Below, piece by piece: positions 15,444 to 22,846 of a DNA stretch of 44,021 bases (position 1 is the first letter of the stretch; each line of letters begins with the position of its first letter). A model generated the notes under the pieces. That model had not been told where the DNA came from, did not search any database, and was given only the letters and a program-made list of their open reading frames with translations. The position numbers and the translations under genes were made by a program. The DNA is taken from IMG/VR virus record IMGVR_UViG_3300032085_000952, positions 1 through 44,021 of that record; one strand, 5' to 3'. The DNA is from a virus.

Positions 15444-16595
15444 TTAATACAGATTGTTTATAACTTGACAAACTTTTTCTATATCTTTTATATCCATGTC
15501 GTGGTGATTTGGCACATACATTCCGTTAGAATCTACTAAACAAGAGTTTTTATGACCAACTTTGCCAAATAATTTTTGCCAAACTGGTTGCATACCAATG
15601 CTCCCAGCTATGAGAGGTCTACATTCAATATTGTTGTCATTAAGAGATTCTGCAAGCTTTTCTCTATCTCTAACAATTATTGGATAGCCCATGTTTGATA
15701 CGAGATTTTGGCACGAAGAAGGCTGTGGTTTCCAGATTGTGTCTTTGATTAGTTCGTCATAAATCAAGAAATTTTCATGACGTTTACTTGCAATATTATC
15801 TATCTTATCGACCTGTCTCAGGCCAATAAATGCTTGCAAATCTGTAGACCTTAAGTTAAATCCAGCAAAGTAAAATTTATAAAGAGCATTGAACTCGTCT
15901 ACATTATACTGGTTTCTATACTTTTTCTTAGAATCTTCAGATATGTCTCTATCCCACCCATGACTACGAATCATGCGAAGAATTTCTGCAAGATCATCAT
16001 CATCGGTGCAAATCATACCGCCTTCGATGGTAGATATGTGATGTCCAAAATAAAATGAGAACGAACTCATGTCGCCAAAAGTTCCTAGCTTCTTGCCATG
16101 CACTTCTGATCCAAGACTTTCGCAAGTGTCTTCTATTAGCAGAACAGAGTATTTGTCACAAAGGGCTTTGACTTCTTGTATATTGCAGTCGAACCCTAGC
16201 ACATGTACCAATATAAGGGCGGCAGGATTTTCAGTTTGAAATATATTCTCAAGATGACCGAGATCCAGTCCTAGATTTTGCATATTGCAGTCACAAAGTA
16301 TAGGCTGAAGCCCGAACTGTATGATAGGAAATACGGTAGTAGACCAAGAGACTTGAGGAGCTACCACTTTATTGTTTTTCATTTTCCCCGATTGAGCTAA
16401 GGCAGAAAAAGCTAGTAGATTTGCCGAAGATCCAGAGTTACAAAAGACTGAGTGCTTCACTCCTAGTTTTGCAGAGAATTTCTCTTCAAACTCTACAGTT
16501 AGCTTGTTCTTCGTTAAGATAGGTTTTGTTTTCAACCACTCAATCAAAGAGTCAATATCTGCATCATCTATGATTTCTGCACAAAGTTTTATCAT
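15444..16595 (-). CDS. DegT/DnrJ-fold PLP enzyme with His replacing the catalytic Lys (ColD/RfbH-like sugar 3-dehydratase)
   Basis: 383 residues of the DegT/DnrJ/EryC1/StrS fold: SVFCNSGSSANLLAF near residue 55 (phosphate loop), LLIEDTCESLGSE (PLP Asp), then GDMSSFSFYFGHHISTIEGG. In aminotransferases the position after FSFxxx is the Schiff-base Lys; here it is His (FGHHIST). That substitution is known from ColD and RfbH/E1, which are PLP/PMP-dependent 3-dehydratases in deoxysugar pathways. I therefore infer sugar 3-deoxygenation rather than transamination. The start overlaps the stop of the GT10 gene (ATGA). It likely helps build a deoxysugar for phage or host glycans. Confidence 0.82.
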   Translation of the reverse strand: MIKLCAEIIDDADIDSLIEWLKTKPILTKNKLTVEFEEKFSAKLGVKHSVFCNSGSSANLLAFSALAQSGKMKNNKVVAPQVSWSTTVFPIIQFGLQPILCDCNMQNLGLDLGHLENIFQTENPAALILVHVLGFDCNIQEVKALCDKYSVLLIEDTCESLGSEVHGKKLGTFGDMSSFSFYFGHHISTIEGGMICTDDDDLAEILRMIRSHGWDRDISEDSKKKYRNQYNVDEFNALYKFYFAGFNLRSTDLQAFIGLRQVDKIDNIASKRHENFLIYDELIKDTIWKPQPSSCQNLVSNMGYPIIVRDREKLAESLNDNNIECRPLIAGSIGMQPVWQKLFGKVGHKNSCLVDSNGMYVPNHHDMDIKDIEKVCQVINNLY

Positions 16596-17524
16596 GCTTC
16601 TACAATTCCTTTAAGCTGTTCCAGCAAAAATTCTTGATTTACACATTCCGGTATTTTATTGTCAGGGAAACAGGGTAATGTTTGTATTTTTTTATATTCA
16701 ATAGTATTATAACAAAGCTCAAGAACTTTTTCATGTAGATGTTCTAAATTTTCAAAGTTTCTGACATGTAGAAATGCTTCTTCGTTGAACTCTTCTGCAA
16801 CATCTTTGCATCCCCAATAAATAGGTATTGATCCTACATACTTGGGATGAATTATTTTTTCTGTGATCCAGCCATCTGATTCTCCGTTATCAAAACAAAG
16901 ATTAAACTTGAAATCAGATAGATATTCCAGCTTGTGTTTTTCATCTCCGCCAATCGACGGCATATTAGTAAATGCTCTCCCTCTACTCTCTACAAGAAGT
17001 CCATTATCAATACCAAAGTTTATAAATTTAGGATACGCTTCTTTTCTGTAGCCCATATCATTGTTAGTTAATATAGAACAGAATTTACTCTTTTGTGAAA
17101 CATTAACTTGATTCGTTAACTTTTTTGCTGACAAGAGAAACGCTTGATTTCTGCCCTCTACATAGCTTTCTTGCTGATCGCCAAACCAGTTTACATACAT
17201 AGCCCACAGAGGTATTCTGACATTTCTATCATCTTCAAATTTACAAGACGAAATAGAAAAGTCACACTTGCTATAGTCGGGATCTCCTGTTCTGTCTATG
17301 GATTCTACTAACCAATGAACTATCTTGGAGCTGGTAAATCCTGATGTAAACCTTTCGGGAGGTGGAGCTTGATGACTAGCCGGTGAAACCTGACAGATTA
17401 CAATGTCTGGATTACTATCTGTTATTGTAACGTCGTACTCTTTTCTAAGAGTGTTTGTTATAATGTTGTCGTACTCAAAGAAGCCGCCCCACATATTATA
17501 AAATTTTAAAGATATGTTTTTCAT
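16592..17524 (-). CDS. GT10-like fucosyltransferase
   Basis: 310 residues. The C-terminal half carries the family signature: FKFNLCFDNGESDGWITEKI followed by GSIPIYWGCKDV (about residues 205-250), i.e. the acceptor/GDP-sugar region of alpha-1,3-fucosyltransferase (CAZy GT10). The N-terminal half is shorter and less conserved, with the segment VHWLVESIDR. It would move fucose or a related deoxyhexose to a glycan. It is coupled to the 3-dehydratase-like gene, so the two may make and transfer one deoxysugar. No transmembrane segment; probably cytoplasmic. Confidence 0.82.
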   Translation of the reverse strand: MKNISLKFYNMWGGFFEYDNIITNTLRKEYDVTITDSNPDIVICQVSPASHQAPPPERFTSGFTSSKIVHWLVESIDRTGDPDYSKCDFSISSCKFEDDRNVRIPLWAMYVNWFGDQQESYVEGRNQAFLLSAKKLTNQVNVSQKSKFCSILTNNDMGYRKEAYPKFINFGIDNGLLVESRGRAFTNMPSIGGDEKHKLEYLSDFKFNLCFDNGESDGWITEKIIHPKYVGSIPIYWGCKDVAEEFNEEAFLHVRNFENLEHLHEKVLELCYNTIEYKKIQTLPCFPDNKIPECVNQEFLLEQLKGIVEA

Positions 17525-17560
17525 TTGTACCTCATATAAATAGTCTAATACATTATAGAG

Positions 17561-17896
17561 CTACTTATCGAGTTGTACATCTATTTTCTTTAAATTTTCT
17601 GAGAATTGTTTTAGCGTGCTTACTGTTGTTTCTCTGGCAACTCTTTCTGCGGTCTCAGCGGCATAAGCTTGGACTTCTGTTGGGAGTTCATTAGAAAGCG
17701 CCTGAAGAAACGTCTCAAACTTCATGGCTGTATCAGTTTGTATTGTGTGACTATAAGAAGCACCTTCCTCTAAAATGTCTAATCTTTTGTCTAAATATCG
17801 GTTGTTATATTCAGCTCTAGCGCCTATAAAAATAACGGCAGCTAGAAAGATGCCTCTAAAAATACTTGACTGGTTCACCTTCATGTTCATTCTCAT
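17561..17896 (-). CDS. membrane-anchored coiled-coil protein
   Basis: Up to 111 residues, with an N-terminal hydrophobic anchor (IFRGIFLAAVIFIGA, about 12-26) and then an all-helical charged region with heptad-like spacing (YLDKRLDILEEG ... AETAERVARETTVSTLKQF). The start is uncertain: ATGs at 17896, 17890 and 17884 all overlap the end of phoH. No family recognised. A type II topology (N-in) or cleaved signal is possible. Confidence 0.6.
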   Translation of the reverse strand: MRMNMKVNQSSIFRGIFLAAVIFIGARAEYNNRYLDKRLDILEEGASYSHTIQTDTAMKFETFLQALSNELPTEVQAYAAETAERVARETTVSTLKQFSENLKKIDVQLDK

Positions 17897-18566
17897 CTTC
17901 TTCTTTATTGAGTGTCATTAATATTTTGGACACGATACCACTACGAACAATATCGCTATAATCCAGTTTGCAAACACCAACACCAGAAACTTCGGAAAGT
18001 TTATCCATACAAGTCTTAAGACCACCTTGATGTTTACCTAAGTCGGACTGTCTTAGATCTCCGTTTATCACAGCCTTAGAATCTTTTCCAATTCTAGTAA
18101 TAAACATTTTGATTTGTTCAAACGTAGCGTTCTGCGCTTCGTCTAAGATCATAAAACAATTATGAAAGTTTCGCCCTCTCATATATTCCAGTGGGCATAA
18201 CTCAATAATATCTCTACTCCTATAAGTTTCTACCGTATTCTTTGTGAGATATTGGTTCATCTCTTCTAGAATAGGTATTAAATAAGGATTAATTTTTTCT
18301 ACTAATGTGCCGGGCAAGTGACCCAAACCACGACCCGACTCTACAACAGGTCGAGTAATAATAATTTTGTCTACTTTCTTTTCGATCAAGTATTCACACG
18401 CCATTCCGACAGAGACGCTAGTCTTTCCCGACCCAGCAGGCCCAGAGCAGAAAGTAACATCAGACCTGTTTATACTCTGCATGTAAGTTTCTTGATTGCG
18501 TGTTTTAGGCCGTAATATTTTTCTTCTCTGTCTTGTTGTCTTTGGTTTTTTTGCTTGTCTTGCCAT
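17856..18566 (-). CDS. phoH: PhoH-like P-loop ATPase
   Basis: 236 residues. Walker A FCSGPAGSGKTSVSVGMA (about 35-52); the PhoH-specific TRPVVESGRGLGHLPG (about 73-88); PLEYMRGRNFHNCFMILDEA with Walker B ILDEAQNAT; INGDLRQSDL as sensor region. A lysine/arginine-rich N-terminus KTTRQRRKI precedes the domain. PhoH proteins are extremely common in marine phages and link to RNA metabolism or phosphate stress; the phage role remains unclear. One-base spacing to the small membrane gene upstream. Confidence 0.94.
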   Translation of the reverse strand: MARQAKKPKTTRQRRKILRPKTRNQETYMQSINRSDVTFCSGPAGSGKTSVSVGMACEYLIEKKVDKIIITRPVVESGRGLGHLPGTLVEKINPYLIPILEEMNQYLTKNTVETYRSRDIIELCPLEYMRGRNFHNCFMILDEAQNATFEQIKMFITRIGKDSKAVINGDLRQSDLGKHQGGLKTCMDKLSEVSGVGVCKLDYSDIVRSGIVSKILMTLNKEEDENEHEGEPVKYF

Positions 18567-18862
18567 TAATTATTCTCTACTGTTATAGTTTTAATTGCTG
18601 AATCCTGACACATTGGACATATCGGCTGAGAGCCGGGCTTATGTATACCAAGTTGGTGATGGGTCATAAGGATTGCTTGAATTATCTGTGATTCTCTAAG
18701 CCTTGAATGTAAGGGTAATTCTCTGAGTTCTTTTTCTATGGGAATTTTAAGTTCTATTGCTGGCTCCTTATTCATTATATGTTTGAACATATAGAAAGAG
18801 CCCGCTAAATTCAGTAAAGATAGTGAAAAAAGTACATAAACTGCGTTCTTAAAAAATTTCAT
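18566..18862 (-). CDS. small membrane-anchored protein with CxxC
   Basis: 98 residues. N-terminal anchor NAVYVLFSLSLLNLAGSFYM (about 6-25), then a polar helical region with His-rich MTHHQLGIH and a CPMC pair (PICPMCQDS, about 82-90) near the C-terminus. The single Cys-x-x-Cys could be half of a metal site or a redox pair outside the cytoplasmic membrane. No named family. It overlaps both neighbours by one base (phoH and the first DUF1501 gene). Confidence 0.65.
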   Translation of the reverse strand: MKFFKNAVYVLFSLSLLNLAGSFYMFKHIMNKEPAIELKIPIEKELRELPLHSRLRESQIIQAILMTHHQLGIHKPGSQPICPMCQDSAIKTITVENN

Positions 18863-20073
18863 TAGAATAATTCTTTTATAATCTTACCAGAGTTGGCAAT
18901 CTTCATAGGTCTGCCGTTATTACTGGTAAATGTGGTTGTTAGTGAAATGTCAAGAGCTTTGCATACTGAAGCCATCACATCTTGAGAAGTGTAAGGTTCT
19001 GTATCAACGCGCGTGCCATCTGAATTAGTAGCACCGACAGCAATACCTCCATTCATTCCACCTCCACCAACGACAACGCTCCAACTTCGTGCCCAATGGT
19101 CACGACCTGCGTTCTGGTTGATTCGAGGAGTTCTACTAAACTCTCCCATCCAAATAATTACTGTGTCTTGTAGAAGTTCTCTCTGTTCTAGATCTTCAAA
19201 TAGCGCACTCATACCTTGATCTAACATAGGAAGTTTGTTATCTCTTAATGTAGCATGAATATTCTGATGATTGTCCCATCCGCCAAGATTAACCTCTATA
19301 AACGGCACACCAGCTTCTACTAGCCGTCTAGCCATCAGACAACCTTTACCAAAGTTGTTGTTGCCGTATCTTTCTTTTACATTTTCTGGTTCGCCTGCAA
19401 CTTTCAAAGCATCCATCTGTGAGCTTGTCAGTACATTAAATGCTTCCTTTAGAACTGATTGATGTTCTTTTGCTAGTGAGCCTCGTCTTTGGTTTATAAA
19501 ATTACTTTCAATTGCATCCAAAGCGTAAGCTCTCTGATAAAATCTCTGATCTACTTTTACATCTAGATTTCTAATTCTACCATCGCTATTCACGCTAAAT
19601 GGAGCATATTTAGAACCAAGAAAACCGGCGCCTATACTTCCTCCACCCACAGAAATAAACTTGGGTATAGAAAGATCTGGTCTTGGCGACTGATGTGAGA
19701 TTACTGAACCATAACTAGGATGATCTATGCTTGGGTTCGGAACATATCCAGTATGCATATAATAGCGACCACGCATATGGTCAGCTTCACGAGTACTCAT
19801 ACTTCTAATAATAGCAGCGTTATGCATCTGTTTTGCCATGAGAGGCATATGTTCACATATTTGCACATCTCCAGAGGTATTGATGGGACGGAAAGGGCCT
19901 CCTGTAGGCGCTCCGGGTTTTAAATCCCAGATGTCCATAGTTGAAGGGCCACCGCCCATCCATAGAAGAATGGCGGACTTCCCTTTCTTTTTAAGTTCAT
20001 CTTCGTTAGCTTTAACAGTTTCCGCTAATGATAGCGCACTAAAAACCGATGTTAGAAAGGTACGTCTTTGCAT
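18862..20073 (-). CDS. DUF1501 protein, copy 1 (Tat-exported, alkaline-phosphatase/sulfatase-like fold)
   Basis: 403 residues. The Tat signal MQRRTFLTSVFSALSLAETV is followed by the DUF1501 core: LLWMGGGPSTMDIWDLKPGA (about 35-54), IIRSMSTREADHMRGRYY (about 90-107, His-rich), HPSYGSVISHQ, FIEVNLGGWDNHQNIH, and the C-terminal GEFSRTPRINQNAGRDHW. This is a full-length match to a family abundant in Planctomycetes and other PVC bacteria and related to the alkaline phosphatase superfamily; biochemical activity is not established. Export via Tat is predicted from the twin arginine. Upstream TTAAGAGGTGAAGAC is a good ribosome site. It is unusual in a phage (see findings). Confidence 0.88.
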   Translation of the reverse strand: MQRRTFLTSVFSALSLAETVKANEDELKKKGKSAILLWMGGGPSTMDIWDLKPGAPTGGPFRPINTSGDVQICEHMPLMAKQMHNAAIIRSMSTREADHMRGRYYMHTGYVPNPSIDHPSYGSVISHQSPRPDLSIPKFISVGGGSIGAGFLGSKYAPFSVNSDGRIRNLDVKVDQRFYQRAYALDAIESNFINQRRGSLAKEHQSVLKEAFNVLTSSQMDALKVAGEPENVKERYGNNNFGKGCLMARRLVEAGVPFIEVNLGGWDNHQNIHATLRDNKLPMLDQGMSALFEDLEQRELLQDTVIIWMGEFSRTPRINQNAGRDHWARSWSVVVGGGGMNGGIAVGATNSDGTRVDTEPYTSQDVMASVCKALDISLTTTFTSNNGRPMKIANSGKIIKELF

Positions 20074-20084
20074 GTCTTCACCTC

Positions 20085-20273
20085 TTAAATTATAGCATGT
20101 TGATCTGAATCAGAGTTTTGAAACTTAGCATAATTTCTATGCCAATCATATTGATGATCTTGGTACGGTGTAGGCTCATCATTATTATCATTGTAGGCAT
20201 AACCGAAATCTTGCTTGAGTGAAGCAGAGCTTCCGCTACCTATGCCCATTGTTAATAAGTCTCCCATAAACAT
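20085..20273 (-). CDS. small polar protein of unknown function
   Basis: 62 residues, MFMGDLLTMGIGSGSSASLK, then an Asn/Asp/Tyr/His-rich tail (YNDNNDEPTPYQDHQYDWHR). Low complexity and very hydrophilic, with no helix-forming pattern; the glycine/serine start resembles short virion-associated or linker peptides. The ATG follows AAGGA nine bases upstream, and that site is itself inside the 10-codon frame at 20278-20310. Eleven bases separate it from the DUF1501 gene downstream. Confidence 0.5.
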   Translation of the reverse strand: MFMGDLLTMGIGSGSSASLKQDFGYAYNDNNDEPTPYQDHQYDWHRNYAKFQNSDSDQHAII

Positions 20274-20277
20274 AATA

Positions 20278-20310
20278 TTATTTCCTTGTTAAAGCTGGTA
20301 AATATTTCAT
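20278..20310 (-). CDS. possible 10-codon leader peptide
   Basis: MKYLPALTRK followed by TAA, with a strong AAAGGAG ribosome site six bases before its ATG. The stop lies four bases before the next ATG (20273). Its translation would cover the AAGGA site of the 62-aa gene and could couple or tune it. Alternatively it is the tail of a longer decayed frame, since the same frame remains open upstream. Tentative. Confidence 0.25.
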   Translation of the reverse strand: MKYLPALTRK

Positions 20311-20333
20311 TTTTAACTCCTTTAGTAAAGCTT

Positions 20334-20409
20334 GAGCGCCCGATAAATTCCTTTTTAGCGAACGCCCAAACTGATTCCGATGGCGCCTCTCGCCGTTGGG
20401 TCGAGATCG
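20334..20409. other. GC-rich islet in an AT-rich genome
   Basis: By hand count about 57% GC over these 76 bases, compared with clearly AT-rich surroundings. On the minus strand it contains a small hairpin (TCTCG, nine-base loop, CGAGA), a GGCGCC palindrome and a pair of similar 8-mers (GGGCGTTC and GGGCGCTC). It spans the end of the overlapping frame at 20355-20486. It may be a remnant from another genome or a structured leader for the genes downstream. Confidence 0.5.
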
Positions 20410-20486
20410 AAATTAACTAATGCATTTGGGGCATTTACATACCTCTGCCTTACAAATGCAGTTTGTTTCTGGACACGGACACTCAT
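20355..20486 (-). pseudogene. alternative 43-codon frame, possible gene-tail remnant
   Basis: An ATG-started frame overlapping the Cys-rich gene in another phase and continuing through the GC-rich islet. It encodes MSVRVQKQTA at its start and ends in NFDLDPTARGAIGISLGVR before TAA. The C-terminal part looks more like real protein than random translation (balanced composition, no rare runs) and resembles the last strands of a beta-rich or structural protein. There is no convincing ribosome site. I read it as the surviving 3' end of a lost gene, with low certainty. Confidence 0.3.
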
Positions 20487-20607
20487 CTACACAAATTTCA
20501 CAAATTGTTGGTTGGTCGCTATTAAACATCTCCTTTATCTCCTCTTTGTTAATTAAGCATAACGCTGCAACTATAATAATTGCTACTAGCGGAAGTTTGA
20601 TCTTCAT
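20413..20607 (-). CDS. membrane-anchored cysteine-rich (metallothionein-like) peptide
   Basis: 64 residues. One N-terminal hydrophobic segment (LPLVAIIIVAALCLI, about 5-19), a short spacer, and then nine cysteines in the last 30 residues in CxxC, CxC and CPC arrangements (CEICVDECPCPETNCICK, then CKCPKC). This density suggests metal binding outside the membrane, but no named metallothionein family matches. The lipobox is imperfect (AALC), so lipoprotein status is unlikely. An extended ribosome site GGGGGTGATC, nearly matching the 16S 3' end, precedes it. It lies between two DUF1501 genes. Confidence 0.65.
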   Translation of the reverse strand: MKIKLPLVAIIIVAALCLINKEEIKEMFNSDQPTICEICVDECPCPETNCICKAEVCKCPKCIS

Positions 20608-20625
20608 ATGACGATCACCCCCTCT

Positions 20626-21924
20626 CTAAATAATAAGGTCTTGTCGAACTGTACCACCGTCCACAATTTCTATAGGACGATCTCCCGGAGCCATAAGCTC
20701 CTTATCGGAAACGATTCCGATTCTATTGTATATTGTTGCTGCCCAATCTTCTACTGTCATTGGGTTATCTTCTGGTTCACTCGCTGTAGCATTAGAGCTA
20801 CCATAAACCATTCCGTTTTTAATACCGCCTCCAGCCATAACTACACTGAAAACCTTTGGCCAGTGGTCACGACCAGCGGTAGCATTAATCTTTGGTGTAC
20901 GACCAAACTCGGAAGCCAAACAAACCAGCGTGGAGTCAAGCATACCTCTATCACTAAGATCTTCAATAAGGGCCGCAAGTCCTTGATCTAGTGCTGGCAC
21001 TTGTCCACGAATACCATTTTCTATATTGTCGTGCATATCCCATCCACCATAGGTGAGTGTGACGAAGCGAGTTCCAGCTTCTACTAAACGGCGAGCTAAT
21101 AACATGCGAGCGCCAGCAGTATTTCTGCCATACTTGTCTCGCATCGCATCGCTTTCTTTGTTAATATCAAAAGCATCTCTGGCTTTTTCACTGCTAATCA
21201 AACTATAAGCACGATCATAAAAGCTATCTACGGCATCCAGAGAGTCTGACTTTTCTTTGGTAGCAAAGTAATCGTTGACTGCACTAAGCATTTTTCTTCT
21301 TGTTCCAAACCTATTATCATTCACACTGTCGGGCAGTCTGAGATCTCGAACCTGAAATCCATCACTAGCAGGGTCTGAACCTAAGCTGAAACCTGAGAAT
21401 GAGCTACTTAAATATCCAGTACCTGCATATTCATTAGGTTGGTTTGGGATGCAGACGTATGGAGGAAGGTTTTGACGAGGCCCAAACTCATGTGCCACCA
21501 CTGAACCCATTGATGGGTATTGAAGGGCTGGGCTAGGTCTATAGCCAGTAAACATATTATGTGTGCCTCGTTCATGAGCTGCTTCTCCATGTGTCATACT
21601 GCGAATAATCGTCATCTTGTCTGTAACTTTGGACGTTTTGACCATCATCTCATTTAATCTAGTTCCGGGAACTACGGTTTCAATGCTAGACATTGGCCCC
21701 CTGTATTCAAGAGGAGCAAAAGGTTTAGGATCAAATGTCTCTTGATGAGCTGAACCTCCCGGCAAATAGATATAAATAACAGACTTTGCTGGCCCCTCAA
21801 TGCTTTCATAAAACTTCTGGTCAGCTTGAGCTTGCTCCATGCGGAAATAATCCGATAGACTCAAACCCAAGCCACCCAAAAAACCAACTTGCAGAAAAGA
21901 TCTGCGATTACTTTTGCAATTCAT
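20626..21924 (-). CDS. DUF1501 protein, copy 2 (Tat-exported)
   Basis: About 432 residues. Tat signal NRRSFLQVGFLGGLGLSLSD is of the form typical of planctomycetal DUF1501 proteins. Core motifs: YIYLPGGSAHQETFDPKPF, TIIRSMTHGEAAHERGTHNM, LQYPSMGSVVAHEFG, VTLTYGGWDMHDNIENG and ASEFGRTPKINATAGRDHWP; closing TVEDWAATIYNRIGI, as in the family. The frame is open back to 22128, but that extension overlaps the neighbour; the ATG at 21924 has AAAGGA six bases before and directly precedes the Tat motif. Activity unknown; the fold is related to sulfatases and alkaline phosphatases. Overall sequence differs clearly from copies 1 and 3. Confidence 0.88.
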   Translation of the reverse strand: MNCKSNRRSFLQVGFLGGLGLSLSDYFRMEQAQADQKFYESIEGPAKSVIYIYLPGGSAHQETFDPKPFAPLEYRGPMSSIETVVPGTRLNEMMVKTSKVTDKMTIIRSMTHGEAAHERGTHNMFTGYRPSPALQYPSMGSVVAHEFGPRQNLPPYVCIPNQPNEYAGTGYLSSSFSGFSLGSDPASDGFQVRDLRLPDSVNDNRFGTRRKMLSAVNDYFATKEKSDSLDAVDSFYDRAYSLISSEKARDAFDINKESDAMRDKYGRNTAGARMLLARRLVEAGTRFVTLTYGGWDMHDNIENGIRGQVPALDQGLAALIEDLSDRGMLDSTLVCLASEFGRTPKINATAGRDHWPKVFSVVMAGGGIKNGMVYGSSNATASEPEDNPMTVEDWAATIYNRIGIVSDKELMAPGDRPIEIVDGGTVRQDLII

Positions 21925-21934
21925 AAAATTTCCT

Positions 21935-22846
21935 TTACCACATTCTGCAAGACCAGTACCGAGCTTTCCATTTTGGGCCCGGAGCTGTATCACATTTGTG
22001 TCTTGCTCTAAAACTTCTTCTTCTTTCAGGGTTATCCCTTTTAATTTCCATATTAGGATCGCCAAATCTAACAATAACAACTTTACCAGATCCATTCTTA
22101 GTATAAACTGCAAATTTCTTTGGCCCATCAGGGGTTCTAAAAGGCTTATTTAAAGTGACTTTTCTACCTTGATATTCTGCCGCTTTGGACTTTCTTGGAT
22201 GTCCTTTTGGAAGAAGGTCATTATCCTGCGTGTATCCAGAATTAGAAGGTTTACCAGTTCTGAGTAATGTCAAAAAGGCATTTACTCTAGCCATAGCCCA
22301 TCCATCTCTAGACATTTTTGGCGCATGACTTGTTGAGTAGGCTCCAGCCCCTCTACGATACACAGCTTTAAGCATACCAAGAGTTGCTTTTGATCCTTTG
22401 CCTTTAGCATTATGCTCTTTCACTTTCTTAGACAGTCTTTCGGTGGTCTTTTTACTAAAAGTGATTTTACCACTTGGGTTCTTTGCACTATCAGGCTTGT
22501 TTCTTTTTGAGCCTCTCTTCTGATCTTTTTTTGGTGCGGGAGTTCTACGGGGATCTCTAGGGCCCGGTTTGTCAGACTGAGCTTTCTTAAGCTCCTCTTG
22601 ACTAGGACGACCTTCTTTTTCAGTGCGAGCAGGACGGTAGCTATCTCCTTCTCTCTGCTTTTTCCTCCTAATATTTTCCCAAAGTCCGGGCTTAGCTTGT
22701 GAAACATCCCATTCTTCAGTATCTTCACCAAAATCTACATACTCAGCTTCAGCAGGAATATAAAAGTTTTCCTCTGTAAGATCTTCTGTATATCCAGTTT
22801 CATTTAAGTACTCATTAAATGCGCTTGCGTAATCTTCTTTTTTCAT
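21935..22846 (-). CDS. DUF5824-like basic phage protein with conserved Cys-containing C-terminus
   Basis: 303 residues. An acidic N-terminus (about 1-50), then a very basic Pro/Lys/Arg-rich linker (about 60-140), followed by LKAVYRRGAGAYSTSHAPKM and WAMARVNAFLTLLRTG (about 158-200), which resembles DUF5824. The last 45 residues (FGDPNMEIKRDNPERRRSF, then RARHKCDTAPG and RYWSCRMW) match a C-terminal module I recall from many tailed phages, often fused to different partners. Function is not established; head-assembly links have been suggested for such modules. Sandwiched between two DUF1501 genes with TAATG coupling. Confidence 0.6.
   Translation of the reverse strand: MKKEDYASAFNEYLNETGYTEDLTEENFYIPAEAEYVDFGEDTEEWDVSQAKPGLWENIRRKKQREGDSYRPARTEKEGRPSQEELKKAQSDKPGPRDPRRTPAPKKDQKRGSKRNKPDSAKNPSGKITFSKKTTERLSKKVKEHNAKGKGSKATLGMLKAVYRRGAGAYSTSHAPKMSRDGWAMARVNAFLTLLRTGKPSNSGYTQDNDLLPKGHPRKSKAAEYQGRKVTLNKPFRTPDGPKKFAVYTKNGSGKVVIVRFGDPNMEIKRDNPERRRSFRARHKCDTAPGPKWKARYWSCRMW

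Noticed and set aside
17500-17560. T4-type late promoter TATAAATA
   Set aside because: The match (CATATAAATAG) is on the plus strand, opposite to all genes, and no other convincing copy was seen.
20080-20120. Promoter for the first DUF1501 gene (TATAAT at 20089-20094)
   Set aside because: The hexamer is within the end of the 62-aa gene and no -35 is present at the right distance.
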